From Rhizobacter sp. Root404 (GTDB lineage: Bacteria > Pseudomonadota > Gammaproteobacteria > Burkholderiales > Burkholderiaceae_C): a DNA stretch of 64,000 nt. The notes beneath the pieces were generated by a model that was given only the letters and a program-made list of their open reading frames with translations, was not told the origin of the DNA and ran no database searches. The stretch spans positions 124,001 through 188,000 of the forward strand of contig NZ_LMDS01000001.1 of the NCBI RefSeq assembly GCF_001425865.1, read 5' to 3'. Positions 1 through 7,679 of the stretch are shown here, in pieces. The translations under genes and the position numbers were made by a program. Within the stretch, counting starts at the first letter, position 1. The number at the start of each line of letters is the position of its first letter.

Positions 1-627
1 ACCGTCGGCCACCGCTTTCTGCGGCTGCACGCCGACGCGGGGCCGGTCGAGCTGCGCTACCGGGCGAGCGTCGAGCGCCGCCCGATCGCGGTCGACCCGC
101 AGGCGCGCGAGATGCCGATCGCCGAGCTGCCGGACGATCTGCTGCACAACCTCAACCCGACGCGCTATTGCGAGTCCGACCTGCTCGGCCGCGCGGCGCA
201 GATGCAGTTCGGCGACCTGCCGCCCGGCCATGTCCGGGTGCAGGCGATCGTCGACTGGATCTACGACAACGTCGCGTACCAGATCGGCTCGACCCAGGCG
301 ACGACGACCTCGCGCGACGTGTTCGTGCAGCGCGCCGGCGTGTGCCGCGATTTCGCGCACCTGGGCGTCACCTTCTGTCGCGCGCTGAACATCCCGGCAC
401 GGCTGGTGGTCGGCTACGCCCGCTTCGAGGAGCCGCCGCCCGACTTCCACGCGGTGTTCGAGGCCTACCTCGGCGGCCGCTGGGTGATGTTCGACGCGAC
501 GCGCATGTCGCCGGTCGACGAGCTCGTGCGCATCGCGATCGGTCGCGACGCCAAGGACGTGGCCTTCGCGACGATCTTCGGCCCGGCGACCATGACCTCG
601 ATGAACCCGTTGATCACCGCGCGCTGA
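1..627 (+). CDS. Transglutaminase-like cysteine protease family protein, 5' end outside window
   Basis: The frame is open from base 1, so only the last 208 residues are present and the true start lies to the left. The sequence shows a transglutaminase-like core: the nucleophile Cys in RAGVCRDFAH (codon at 343), the His in PDFHAVFEAY (codon 448) and the Asp in WVMFDATR (codon 493), in the Cys-His-Asp order and spacing of the family. The piece before the core fits the bacterial transglutaminase N-terminal region. Such proteins are usually cytoplasmic and may act as peptidases or amidases; the substrate is unknown. The stop overlaps the end of the converging HAD gene by 14 bases. Family call is firm, function is not. 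Confidence 0.85.
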   Translation, partial: TVGHRFLRLHADAGPVELRYRASVERRPIAVDPQAREMPIAELPDDLLHNLNPTRYCESDLLGRAAQMQFGDLPPGHVRVQAIVDWIYDNVAYQIGSTQATTTSRDVFVQRAGVCRDFAHLGVTFCRALNIPARLVVGYARFEEPPPDFHAVFEAYLGGRWVMFDATRMSPVDELVRIAIGRDAKDVAFATIFGPATMTSMNPLITAR

Positions 628-1438
628 TCAGCCGCCGCGCCACTTCGGCGAAACCGGCGCCGCGCGCGCCGTCGGTCAGATAGGCCGGCCAGGTGGTCAA
701 CTGCGCCGCGAACTCCATCAGGTTGGCGACGCCGACGCTGAGCGGGAAGTGGCCGAACATCAGTTGGTCGTTGGTCGAGTCGCCGACGTAGACCCAGTCA
801 GCGCGCTCGGCCTCGATGTCGCGCCCCAGCAGGCGCTGCACGATCCAGCGTGCGCCGCTCAGCTTGGTGTGCGCGCCGAACCAGCCGTTGATGTGGATCG
901 AGCTCACGGTCGCGTTCATGCCGGCGGCGCGCATCAGCGCGACCACCGCGTCGATCTGCGCCGCCGACAGGTGCGCGAACTCGCCGTGGTCGATCGCGAT
1001 GTCGGTGACGCGGCCCGGGCTGTCGTGCGCGAGCGTGGCGCCCGGCACCTCGCGCAGCACTTGCGCGGCGACTGCCTTCAGGCGCGCCGCGTTGTCCCGG
1101 CGCGTGGCGACGTCCTGCGCGTACTCGATCGCGAGGGTGCCCGGCTCGCGGAACAGCGCGACCGCGCCGTTCTCGGCCACGATCGCGTCGATCGGCCAGG
1201 CGCGTGCGAACGGCTCGCTCCAGCCCATCGGCCGGCCGGTGATCGCGATGACCGGCAGGCCGGCGGCTTGCAGCGCGCCGAGCGCGTCGAGCGCCTCTGG
1301 CGTGATCGCGCCGGCGGTGGTCAGCGTGTCGTCGATGTCGGTCAGCACGCCGCGCACGCGGCGGGCGTCGGCGGCGGGGAGTTCGGCCCACGGGCGGGTG
1401 GCAGTAGGGGCGGAGATTGCACGGGAAGTCACGCTCAT
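614..1438 (-). CDS. HAD-superfamily hydrolase, subclass IIB (sugar-phosphate phosphatase-like)
   Basis: A 274-residue protein with the HAD signature DIDDTLT near residue 33 (motif I, nucleophile Asp), ITGRP near residue 66 (motif II, with the conserved Thr), a conserved Lys in the cap-side segment, and [10 protein letters not shown] near residue 218 (motif IV). The [13 protein letters not shown] and AENGAVALF stretches are typical of the Cof/mannosyl-3-phosphoglycerate/sucrose phosphatase group, so a sugar-phosphate substrate is likely but not shown. It is divergent from the riboswitch-controlled ahcY operon and converges on the transglutaminase gene. The ATG is followed by about 28 non-conserved residues, so a later start is possible. 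Confidence 0.85.
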   Translation of the reverse strand: MSVTSRAISAPTATRPWAELPAADARRVRGVLTDIDDTLTTAGAITPEALDALGALQAAGLPVIAITGRPMGWSEPFARAWPIDAIVAENGAVALFREPGTLAIEYAQDVATRRDNAARLKAVAAQVLREVPGATLAHDSPGRVTDIAIDHGEFAHLSAAQIDAVVALMRAAGMNATVSSIHINGWFGAHTKLSGARWIVQRLLGRDIEAERADWVYVGDSTNDQLMFGHFPLSVGVANLMEFAAQLTTWPAYLTDGARGAGFAEVARRLISAR

Positions 1439-1462
1439 GCCCGCGAGTCTTGCACAGGGCTT

Positions 1463-1491
1463 TTGCGCCGGCGCCGACCGTCGCCTACAAT
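1463..1491 (+). promoter_or_regulatory. Likely sigma-70 promoter of the ahcY operon
   Basis: TTGCGC (1463-1468) and TACAAT (1486-1491) are separated by exactly 17 bases. A start about 7 bases after the -10 would fall at 1498-1500, directly before the first conserved base of the SAH riboswitch, which makes the assignment coherent. The -10 matches consensus at 5 of 6 positions; the -35 is weak in its second half. Confidence 0.6.
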
Positions 1492-1500
1492 CCGTGCACT

Positions 1501-1582
1501 TTCCGAGGAGCGTTGCAAGGCCCGCCGCCGTGTTCGAGCGTGCGTCCCCAGGCTCGGAATTTGAATTGCAACCGCGCTCACC
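1501..1582 (+). promoter_or_regulatory. SAH (S-adenosylhomocysteine) riboswitch aptamer
   Basis: The segment carries the conserved blocks of the SAH riboswitch class: TTCCGAGGAGCGTTGCAA at the 5' side, CAGGCTCGGAA in the middle (1550-1559, closing P1 with TTCCGAG), and TTGCAACCGCGCTCACC at the 3' side (1566-1582). TTGCAA at 1566 can pair with the first block, and CGCTC (1575-1579) pairs with GAGCG (1507-1511) as the pseudoknot helix. It stands directly upstream of ahcY, the usual target: bound SAH turns on SAH hydrolase expression. Identified by eye against the known consensus rather than by covariance search, but every key block is present. Confidence 0.93.
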
Positions 1583-1638
1583 CGCACGATTCGACCTCGT
1601 GGGTGAGTTCCAACTTTCCCTTCGTGTCCGCGTGCGGG
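1577..1638 (+). promoter_or_regulatory. Putative expression platform of the SAH riboswitch
   Basis: Two alternative stems use the 3' end of the aptamer. CTCACCC (1577-1583) is perfectly complementary to GGGTGAG (1601-1607) and would destroy the pseudoknot helix. CCCGCACG (1581-1588) is perfectly complementary to CGTGCGGG (1631-1638), which ends 12 bases before the ribosome binding site CGGAG (1651-1655). No U-tract follows either stem, so control of translation or a Rho-type mechanism is more likely than intrinsic termination. The pairings are seen in the sequence; their regulatory role is inferred. Confidence 0.55.
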
Positions 1639-1661
1639 TTCCTCAATCTTCGGAGCCCGAT

Positions 1662-3101
<1,440 letters not shown>

Positions 3102-3104
3102 TCG

Positions 3105-3872
3105 GTGCGCGCTGACCAACTGCTGGTGCAGCGCAGCCTCGCACCCACCCGATCGGCCGCGCAGCGGCTGATCGATGCGGGTGCCGTGCGCTGGCTCGGC
3201 CCGAAGGGCTGGGCGCTGCCGCGCAAGGCCGGCGAGGAGCTGCCCGACGGCTGCCAGATCGAGGTCACCGACGACGCGGAGCTGCGATTCGTGTCGCGCG
3301 GCGGGCTCAAGCTCGACGCGGCGCTGGCGCATTGCGGCGTCGACGTGGCGGGCGCGAACTGCCTCGATGTGGGCCAGAGCAGCGGTGGATTCACCGATGC
3401 GCTGCTGCAGCGCGGCGCCGCGCGCGTCGTCGGGCTCGACGTGGGGCGCGGCCAACTGGCGGCGTCGCTCACGGGCGATGCGCGCGTCACCACGCACGAG
3501 GGTCTGAACGCGCGCGACGTGGCGGGCTCGGCATTCGCGCAGGAGGAACCGACGCACTCGTTCGGCATCGTCGTGGCGGACCTGTCTTTCATCACGCTGA
3601 CCCACGTGCTGCCGACCATCGCAACGTGGCTCGCGCCCGCCGGCCATGCCGTGCTGCTGGTCAAGCCGCAGTTCGAACTGCAGCCGGAGGACATCGGCAA
3701 GGGCGGGCTCGTGAAGCACGCCTCGGCCTACCCGCGTGTCGAGAAGCGCATCCGCGACGCGTGCGAGGCGCTCGGCCTGACCGTGCGCGATTACTTTGCC
3801 AGCCCCGTCACCGGCGGCGACGGCAATCGAGAATTCTTTGTCTGGGCCTGCCCTGGGGCAGCGTCCGCTTGA
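3105..3872 (+). CDS. TlyA-family RNA methyltransferase / S4-domain protein
   Basis: A 255-residue protein that begins with an S4 RNA-binding domain (RADQLLVQRSLAPTRSAAQRLIDAGAV, residues 2-28) followed by an FtsJ-like Rossmann methyltransferase fold with the SAM loop LDVGQSSGGFTDALL (about residues 86-100). TlyA proteins 2'-O-methylate rRNA in actinobacteria and were once called hemolysins; the target in this organism is not known. It starts with GTG only 3 bases after the ahcY stop, so it is translationally linked to ahcY. The link is sensible: the enzyme makes SAH and ahcY removes it. metF follows after 11 bases. Confidence 0.88.
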   Translation: MRADQLLVQRSLAPTRSAAQRLIDAGAVRWLGPKGWALPRKAGEELPDGCQIEVTDDAELRFVSRGGLKLDAALAHCGVDVAGANCLDVGQSSGGFTDALLQRGAARVVGLDVGRGQLAASLTGDARVTTHEGLNARDVAGSAFAQEEPTHSFGIVVADLSFITLTHVLPTIATWLAPAGHAVLLVKPQFELQPEDIGKGGLVKHASAYPRVEKRIRDACEALGLTVRDYFASPVTGGDGNREFFVWACPGAASA

Positions 3873-3883
3873 GGAGAGGCGCC

Positions 3884-4726
3884 ATGACGGCAGCCCGAGA
3901 AGTCCCCATCAGTTTCGAGTTCTTCCCGCCCAACACGCCGATCGGTGACGAAAAGCTGAAGGGCGTGGTGCAGGAGCTGGGCGCGCTCGCGCCCGAGTTC
4001 TTCAGCGTCACCTACGGTGCCGGCGGCTCGACGCGCGAGAAGACGCTCGCGACCGTGACGGCCATCGCCGCCGCGGGCTTCGAGGCCGCGCCGCACCTGT
4101 CGTGCGTGGGCTCGACACGCGCCGGGCTGACCGAGATTCTCGCGACCTACCGCGCGCAGAACATCCGCCGCATCGTGGCACTGCGTGGCGACATGCCCAG
4201 CGGCACGCACCTGGGGGGCGACTTTCGCCACGCCGCCGACCTGGTGGCGTTCATCCGCGAAACCCAGGGGCCGGACTGGCACATCGAGGTCGCGGCCTAT
4301 CCCGAGTACCACCCCGAGCAGCGCTACGCGGCGCGCGACCTGGCGCACTACGTGACCAAGGTCAAGGCAGGCGCGAACTCGGCGATCACGCAGTTCTTCT
4401 TCAACGCGGACGCGTACTTCCACTTCGTCGACGCGACCACGAAGCTCGGCGCCACGGCGCCGGTCGTGCCGGGCATCATGCCGTTCCACAACTTCGCGAA
4501 GATCGCGCAGTTCGCGGCGCGCGACGGCATCGAGATCCCGCGCTGGATCGCGCTGAAAATGGAAGGCTACATGGACGACACCGCATCGATCCGCGCGTTC
4601 GGCATCGACGTGGTCACCGAGCTGTGCGAGCGCTTGATCGCGGGTGGCGCGCCGGGGTTGCACTTCTACACGATGAACCAGGCGCCGGTGACGGTGGAGA
4701 TCTGCCGGCGGTTGTCGGCGCGTTGA
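3884..4726 (+). CDS. metF: 5,10-methylenetetrahydrofolate reductase
   Basis: Reduces 5,10-methylene-THF to 5-methyl-THF with a flavin cofactor, supplying the methyl group for methionine synthase. The 280-residue protein opens with the family signature ISFEFFPPNTP, has FSVTYGAGGSTREKT (residues about 40-54), RGDMP near residue 103, and ends with GLHFYTMNQ, all diagnostic for MTHFR. The ATG lies 7 bases after a strong GAGGAG (3871-3876) that overlaps the tlyA stop. Third gene of the riboswitch operon; together with ahcY it recycles homocysteine to methionine. Confidence 0.97.
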   Translation: MTAAREVPISFEFFPPNTPIGDEKLKGVVQELGALAPEFFSVTYGAGGSTREKTLATVTAIAAAGFEAAPHLSCVGSTRAGLTEILATYRAQNIRRIVALRGDMPSGTHLGGDFRHAADLVAFIRETQGPDWHIEVAAYPEYHPEQRYAARDLAHYVTKVKAGANSAITQFFFNADAYFHFVDATTKLGATAPVVPGIMPFHNFAKIAQFAARDGIEIPRWIALKMEGYMDDTASIRAFGIDVVTELCERLIAGGAPGLHFYTMNQAPVTVEICRRLSAR

Positions 4727-4757
4727 CGCGGCGCCTTCGCCGTTCAAGCCCCGGCGC

Positions 4758-5339
4758 TTACGGCCGCTGCCACATCACCCCATCCTCGGTCAGCATCGCG
4801 TCCAGTTGCGTATCGAGCGGCCCCGGCCGCAGCAACGGAAGGAAGCCCTGCGCGAAGCCGACGCCGACAATCAGCGGCCGCGGCTCGAGCGATGCCAGCG
4901 TGCGGTCGAAGAACCCGCCGCCGTAGCCCAGCCGCACGCCGCCCGGCCCGAACCCCAGGCACGGCACGACCAGGATCTGCGGCGCGAACTCGTCGGTGTC
5001 CTTCGGTTTCGGGATGTCGTAGGCGTCGTGTTCCATCGGGCAGCCCGGGTACCAGACGTGGAAGCGCAGTTGCCCGGTCTCGCGGTTCGCGACCGGCAGC
5101 CCGATGCGCCGCGGGGCGCCTTCCGGGCCGCCCTCGGCCCAGCGGTAGAGCGCCGGCAGCGGGTCGAATTCGCCCTTGATCGGCCAGTAGGCGCCGATCG
5201 TGTTCTCACGCCGGCCGACCAGGAAGACGCGCAGCGCGCTCTGCAACTGAACGGCCCGCTCGAGCCGGTCGGTCAATGCCAATCGCGCGGCGATCAGCTT
5301 CTGGCGCAAGGCGGCGCGGTCGGGCGCGGGGTGCTGCAT
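4758..5339 (-). CDS. 5-formyltetrahydrofolate cyclo-ligase (copy 1)
   Basis: Converts 5-formyl-THF with ATP to 5,10-methenyl-THF, salvaging a stable folate storage form. The 193-residue protein has the family features: the N-terminal RAALRQKLIAARLAL helix, GAYWPIKGEFDP, VVPCLGFGPGGVRLGYGGGFFDRTL (the catalytic glycine-rich loop, written here in part), and a C-terminal DAMLTEDG. The ATG at 5339 begins the conserved domain; in-frame codons continue upstream into the intergenic space but match nothing. It converges on metF and diverges from the TfoX-domain gene, with only 49 bases between start codons. A second gene of the same family lies at 7098-7655. Confidence 0.92.
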   Translation of the reverse strand: MQHPAPDRAALRQKLIAARLALTDRLERAVQLQSALRVFLVGRRENTIGAYWPIKGEFDPLPALYRWAEGGPEGAPRRIGLPVANRETGQLRFHVWYPGCPMEHDAYDIPKPKDTDEFAPQILVVPCLGFGPGGVRLGYGGGFFDRTLASLEPRPLIVGVGFAQGFLPLLRPGPLDTQLDAMLTEDGVMWQRP

Positions 5340-5388
5340 GCAAGTTCGTCCGGTTGAGTCGTGCGCCGCCATTGTGCAAGACTGGCGC

Positions 5389-5814
5389 ATGGCCGCCGTA
5401 CCGAACGAATTCGTCGCGCATTGCTGCGAACTGCTGGCGCCGCTGGGCGCGGTGCGCACCCGCCGGATGTTCGGCGGGCACGGCTTCTATGTCGACGACG
5501 TGTTCATCGCGCTCATCTCGGCGGAGCGCCTGTACCTGAAGGCGGACGAGGTCACGCGGTCGACCTTCGAAGCGGCCGGCTGCACGCCCTTCACGTTCGA
5601 GAAGGCGCGTGGGGGCAGCGTCGAATCGGTGGCGACGAGCTACTTCAGCGCGCCGGAGGACGCGATGGAATCCCCGCCGTTGATGCAGCCCTGGGCCCGT
5701 CTCGCGCTGGCCGCGGCGCTGCGCGCCAGGGCCACGAAGCCGCGTGCCACCAGCCCGGTCAGGAAGGCCAGACCGCGCAAGGGCTCCTCGGCCAAGGCAC
5801 CGACCAAGCTCTGA
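5389..5814 (+). CDS. TfoX N-terminal-domain protein
   Basis: A 141-residue protein with the TfoX N-terminal domain across residues 8-110: RRMFGGHGFYVDDVFIALI, LYLKADEVTRSTFEAAGC and SYFSAPEDAMESP are the recurring blocks of that domain. It lacks the C-terminal helix-hairpin half of the competence regulator TfoX/Sxy, so a competence role cannot be assumed; single-domain members are common and uncharacterised. The C-terminus is a low-complexity Arg/Lys/Ala tail. Its last 175 bases lie antisense to the end of the converging DUF2917 gene, an unusually long overlap for two genes that both look real. Confidence 0.85.
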   Translation: MAAVPNEFVAHCCELLAPLGAVRTRRMFGGHGFYVDDVFIALISAERLYLKADEVTRSTFEAAGCTPFTFEKARGGSVESVATSYFSAPEDAMESPPLMQPWARLALAAALRARATKPRATSPVRKARPRKGSSAKAPTKL

Positions 5815-6053
5815 CGGCGCGGGTACCAGCGCACCGACACGACCTCGCCGGTGCGCGCGGATTCGATCACCGCGTTCTCGTCGACGCCGAGTCGCACCCG
5901 CTGGCCGGGCTCGACCAGGTGGTCGCCGAGGTCGCCGTCACGCGTCAGCCAGACGCGCCCTTCGACCACGGCCAGCTCGCCGCCCAGGCGTCCGAGGTGC
6001 ATGGCCTCTCCGGAAGCGAGGCGTCGAAGGGTCCGGTTCGATTGCGCATTCAT
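5640..6053 (-). CDS. DUF2917 domain-containing protein
   Basis: A 137-residue protein whose first 75 residues match the DUF2917 pattern: a short beta-rich domain with GRVWLTRDGDLGDHLVEPGQRV (in part) and a following VIESARTGEVVSVRW. The family is common in Burkholderiales and of unknown function. Two ATG codons adjoin (6054-6056 and 6051-6053); the second is preferred because it sits 7 bases from the AGGAG at 6061-6065. The C-terminal 55 residues are Ala/Arg-rich and overlap the TfoX gene in antisense, so the real end could matter. Divergent from a LysR regulator 91 bases away, a frequent pairing for this family. Confidence 0.75.
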   Translation of the reverse strand: MNAQSNRTLRRLASGEAMHLGRLGGELAVVEGRVWLTRDGDLGDHLVEPGQRVRLGVDENAVIESARTGEVVSVRWYPRRQSLVGALAEEPLRGLAFLTGLVARGFVALARSAAASARRAQGCINGGDSIASSGALK

Positions 6054-6144
6054 CATCAATCTCCTGTGTTCGGTATGGCTATGATCGTCCTCTGGCATCG
6101 AACAATCCAATGAAACCTGCGGCGTCGATTGATGCGGATTTGAT

Positions 6145-7101
6145 ATGAGCGGCTCGACCCGTCGACCCTTGTCGCTGGGCAACCTGCGGGCGTTCGAGGC
6201 GGTCGCGCGCCGGCTCAGCTTCAGCGACGCCGCCGAGGAACTGTTCGTCACCCAGTCCGCCATCAGCCGCCAGATCAAGGGGCTGGAGGAGGAACTGGGC
6301 GCGGCTTTGTTCGTGCGCGGCACCCGCCATGTCGAGATGACGCAAAGCGGCCAGATGCTGATGCGCGCGGTGGAGGCGGGCCTGCCGAAGATCGACGCCA
6401 GCGTGCGCCAGATCCGCGCCGCGCGCAGCCGCAAGCGCGTCAGCGTGACGACCTTTGCGTCGTTCGGCTCGCTGTGGCTGCTGCCGCGGATCGAGGCGTT
6501 CCAGCGCGAGCACCCCGACATCGACATCCGCGTCTCGGCGGCCGACGCGATCGCCGACCTCGACGACCCCGAGCTCGATCTGGCGCTGCGCTACTGCAGC
6601 CCGGCCCAGGCGCCGGCCGGCGCGGTGCGAATGTTCGGCGAGGTGCTGACGCCGGTCGTCAGCCGGTCGCTGGCCGAGCAGATCCGGCTCGGCGCGGCGC
6701 CGCCGCTGTCGAAACCCGCCGACCTGACCCAGCACACGCTGGCCGAGGAGGACGACACCAAGACCAGCACGGAATACCTCAGCTGGCGCCGCTGGCTCAC
6801 GCTGCAGGGTCACCCGGGGCTGCAGCCCAAGCGCTGGCTGTACCTGAACTTCACCTACCAGCAGGTCCAGGCGGCGCTGGCCGGGCACGGCGTGGCCCTG
6901 GCGCGGGTCGCGCTGGTGTTCGAGGCGTTGCAGCGCGGCGAACTGGTCGAGCCGTTCGGGCCGGCGGGGCGCATGGACAGCCCCTATCTCTATTGGCTGG
7001 TGGTCGCGCCGGCGAGCCGCGCGCGGCCCGAGGTGGCGCAGTTCTGCGACTGGGTGCTCGCGCAGGCAGCCGACACGCGCAAGGCGGTCGGCGAAGCCTA
7101 G
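6145..7101 (+). CDS. LysR-family transcriptional regulator
   Basis: A 318-residue LysR regulator. The N-terminal winged helix-turn-helix occupies residues 9-68 (NLRAFEAVARRLSFSDAAEE, then FVTQSAISRQIKGLEEELG), followed by the linker helix and a periplasmic-binding-protein-like effector domain beginning at RVSVTTFASFGSLWLLPR. The segment DIDIRVSAADAIADLDDPELDLALRY resembles the GcvA/AmpR group. It is divergent from the DUF2917 gene, so its operator probably lies in 6057-6144 and it likely controls that gene and itself. The stop overlaps the stop of the converging cyclo-ligase gene through a shared CTAG. Confidence 0.93.
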   Translation: MSGSTRRPLSLGNLRAFEAVARRLSFSDAAEELFVTQSAISRQIKGLEEELGAALFVRGTRHVEMTQSGQMLMRAVEAGLPKIDASVRQIRAARSRKRVSVTTFASFGSLWLLPRIEAFQREHPDIDIRVSAADAIADLDDPELDLALRYCSPAQAPAGAVRMFGEVLTPVVSRSLAEQIRLGAAPPLSKPADLTQHTLAEEDDTKTSTEYLSWRRWLTLQGHPGLQPKRWLYLNFTYQQVQAALAGHGVALARVALVFEALQRGELVEPFGPAGRMDSPYLYWLVVAPASRARPEVAQFCDWVLAQAADTRKAVGEA

Positions 7102-7655
7102 ACCACGCCGCGTTCGGTGACGATGAGCGTCAGTGGCAGGTCGTGCGCCTGCGGCTGCAGGCTCGCCTCGTCGATCTCGGCCGCCGACCAGGCGACGCCG
7201 ACGGCCGTGACGCCCGGGTGCGCAGCCAGCCAGCGGTCGAAGTAGCCGCCGCCGTAGCCGAGCCGGTAGCCCGAGACCGTGAAACCGACGCAGGGCACCA
7301 GCACCACGTCGGGCACGACCGGCGCGCCGTCGCTGGTCGGAATGCGGCGTTCGTCGACGCTCGTCGGCGGCCGCCCGTCCCAGCCGCGGTAATGCATCTG
7401 CACCGGGTCGCGCTGCGCGAACGGCAGCGCCAACCGCAACTTTGCGAGTGTGGAGCCGCCAGCAACGGCCGCCACTGCGTTAAATTCGGCGCGATGTGGC
7501 CAGTAAAGCCCCAACATGTCCGGCTCGAGTGCCGATAACACGGTCACCAGATGGCGCGCGAGCGCCGCATCGGCCCCCGGCTCGGGCGAGCCGCCTTCGA
7601 ATTGTTCGCGCTGTTGGAGCAGTTGCTGGCGCAGGGCCTGCCGCCCTATTGGCAT
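7098..7655 (-). CDS. 5-formyltetrahydrofolate cyclo-ligase (copy 2)
   Basis: A 185-residue member of the same family as the gene at 4758-5339 but clearly diverged from it. It keeps the helix RQALRQQLLQQRE, LGLYWPHRAEFN, and the diagnostic loop VPCVGFTVSGYRLGYGGGYF. The ATG at 7655 is preferred over an in-frame TTG at 7667. Its start is only 24 bases from the start of the divergent lytic transglycosylase gene, so their promoters must overlap each other or the coding ends. A 5-FCL gene next to slt is usual in Burkholderiales, so this copy is probably the ancestral one; what the extra copy does is unclear. Confidence 0.9.
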   Translation of the reverse strand: MPIGRQALRQQLLQQREQFEGGSPEPGADAALARHLVTVLSALEPDMLGLYWPHRAEFNAVAAVAGGSTLAKLRLALPFAQRDPVQMHYRGWDGRPPTSVDERRIPTSDGAPVVPDVVLVPCVGFTVSGYRLGYGGGYFDRWLAAHPGVTAVGVAWSAAEIDEASLQPQAHDLPLTLIVTERGVV

Positions 7656-7679
7656 GGCTGAACTCAAGATGATCCCGTG

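Noticed and set aside
5389..5814. Competence regulator TfoX/Sxy
   Set aside because: Only the N-terminal TfoX domain is present; the C-terminal domain needed for the classical regulator is absent.
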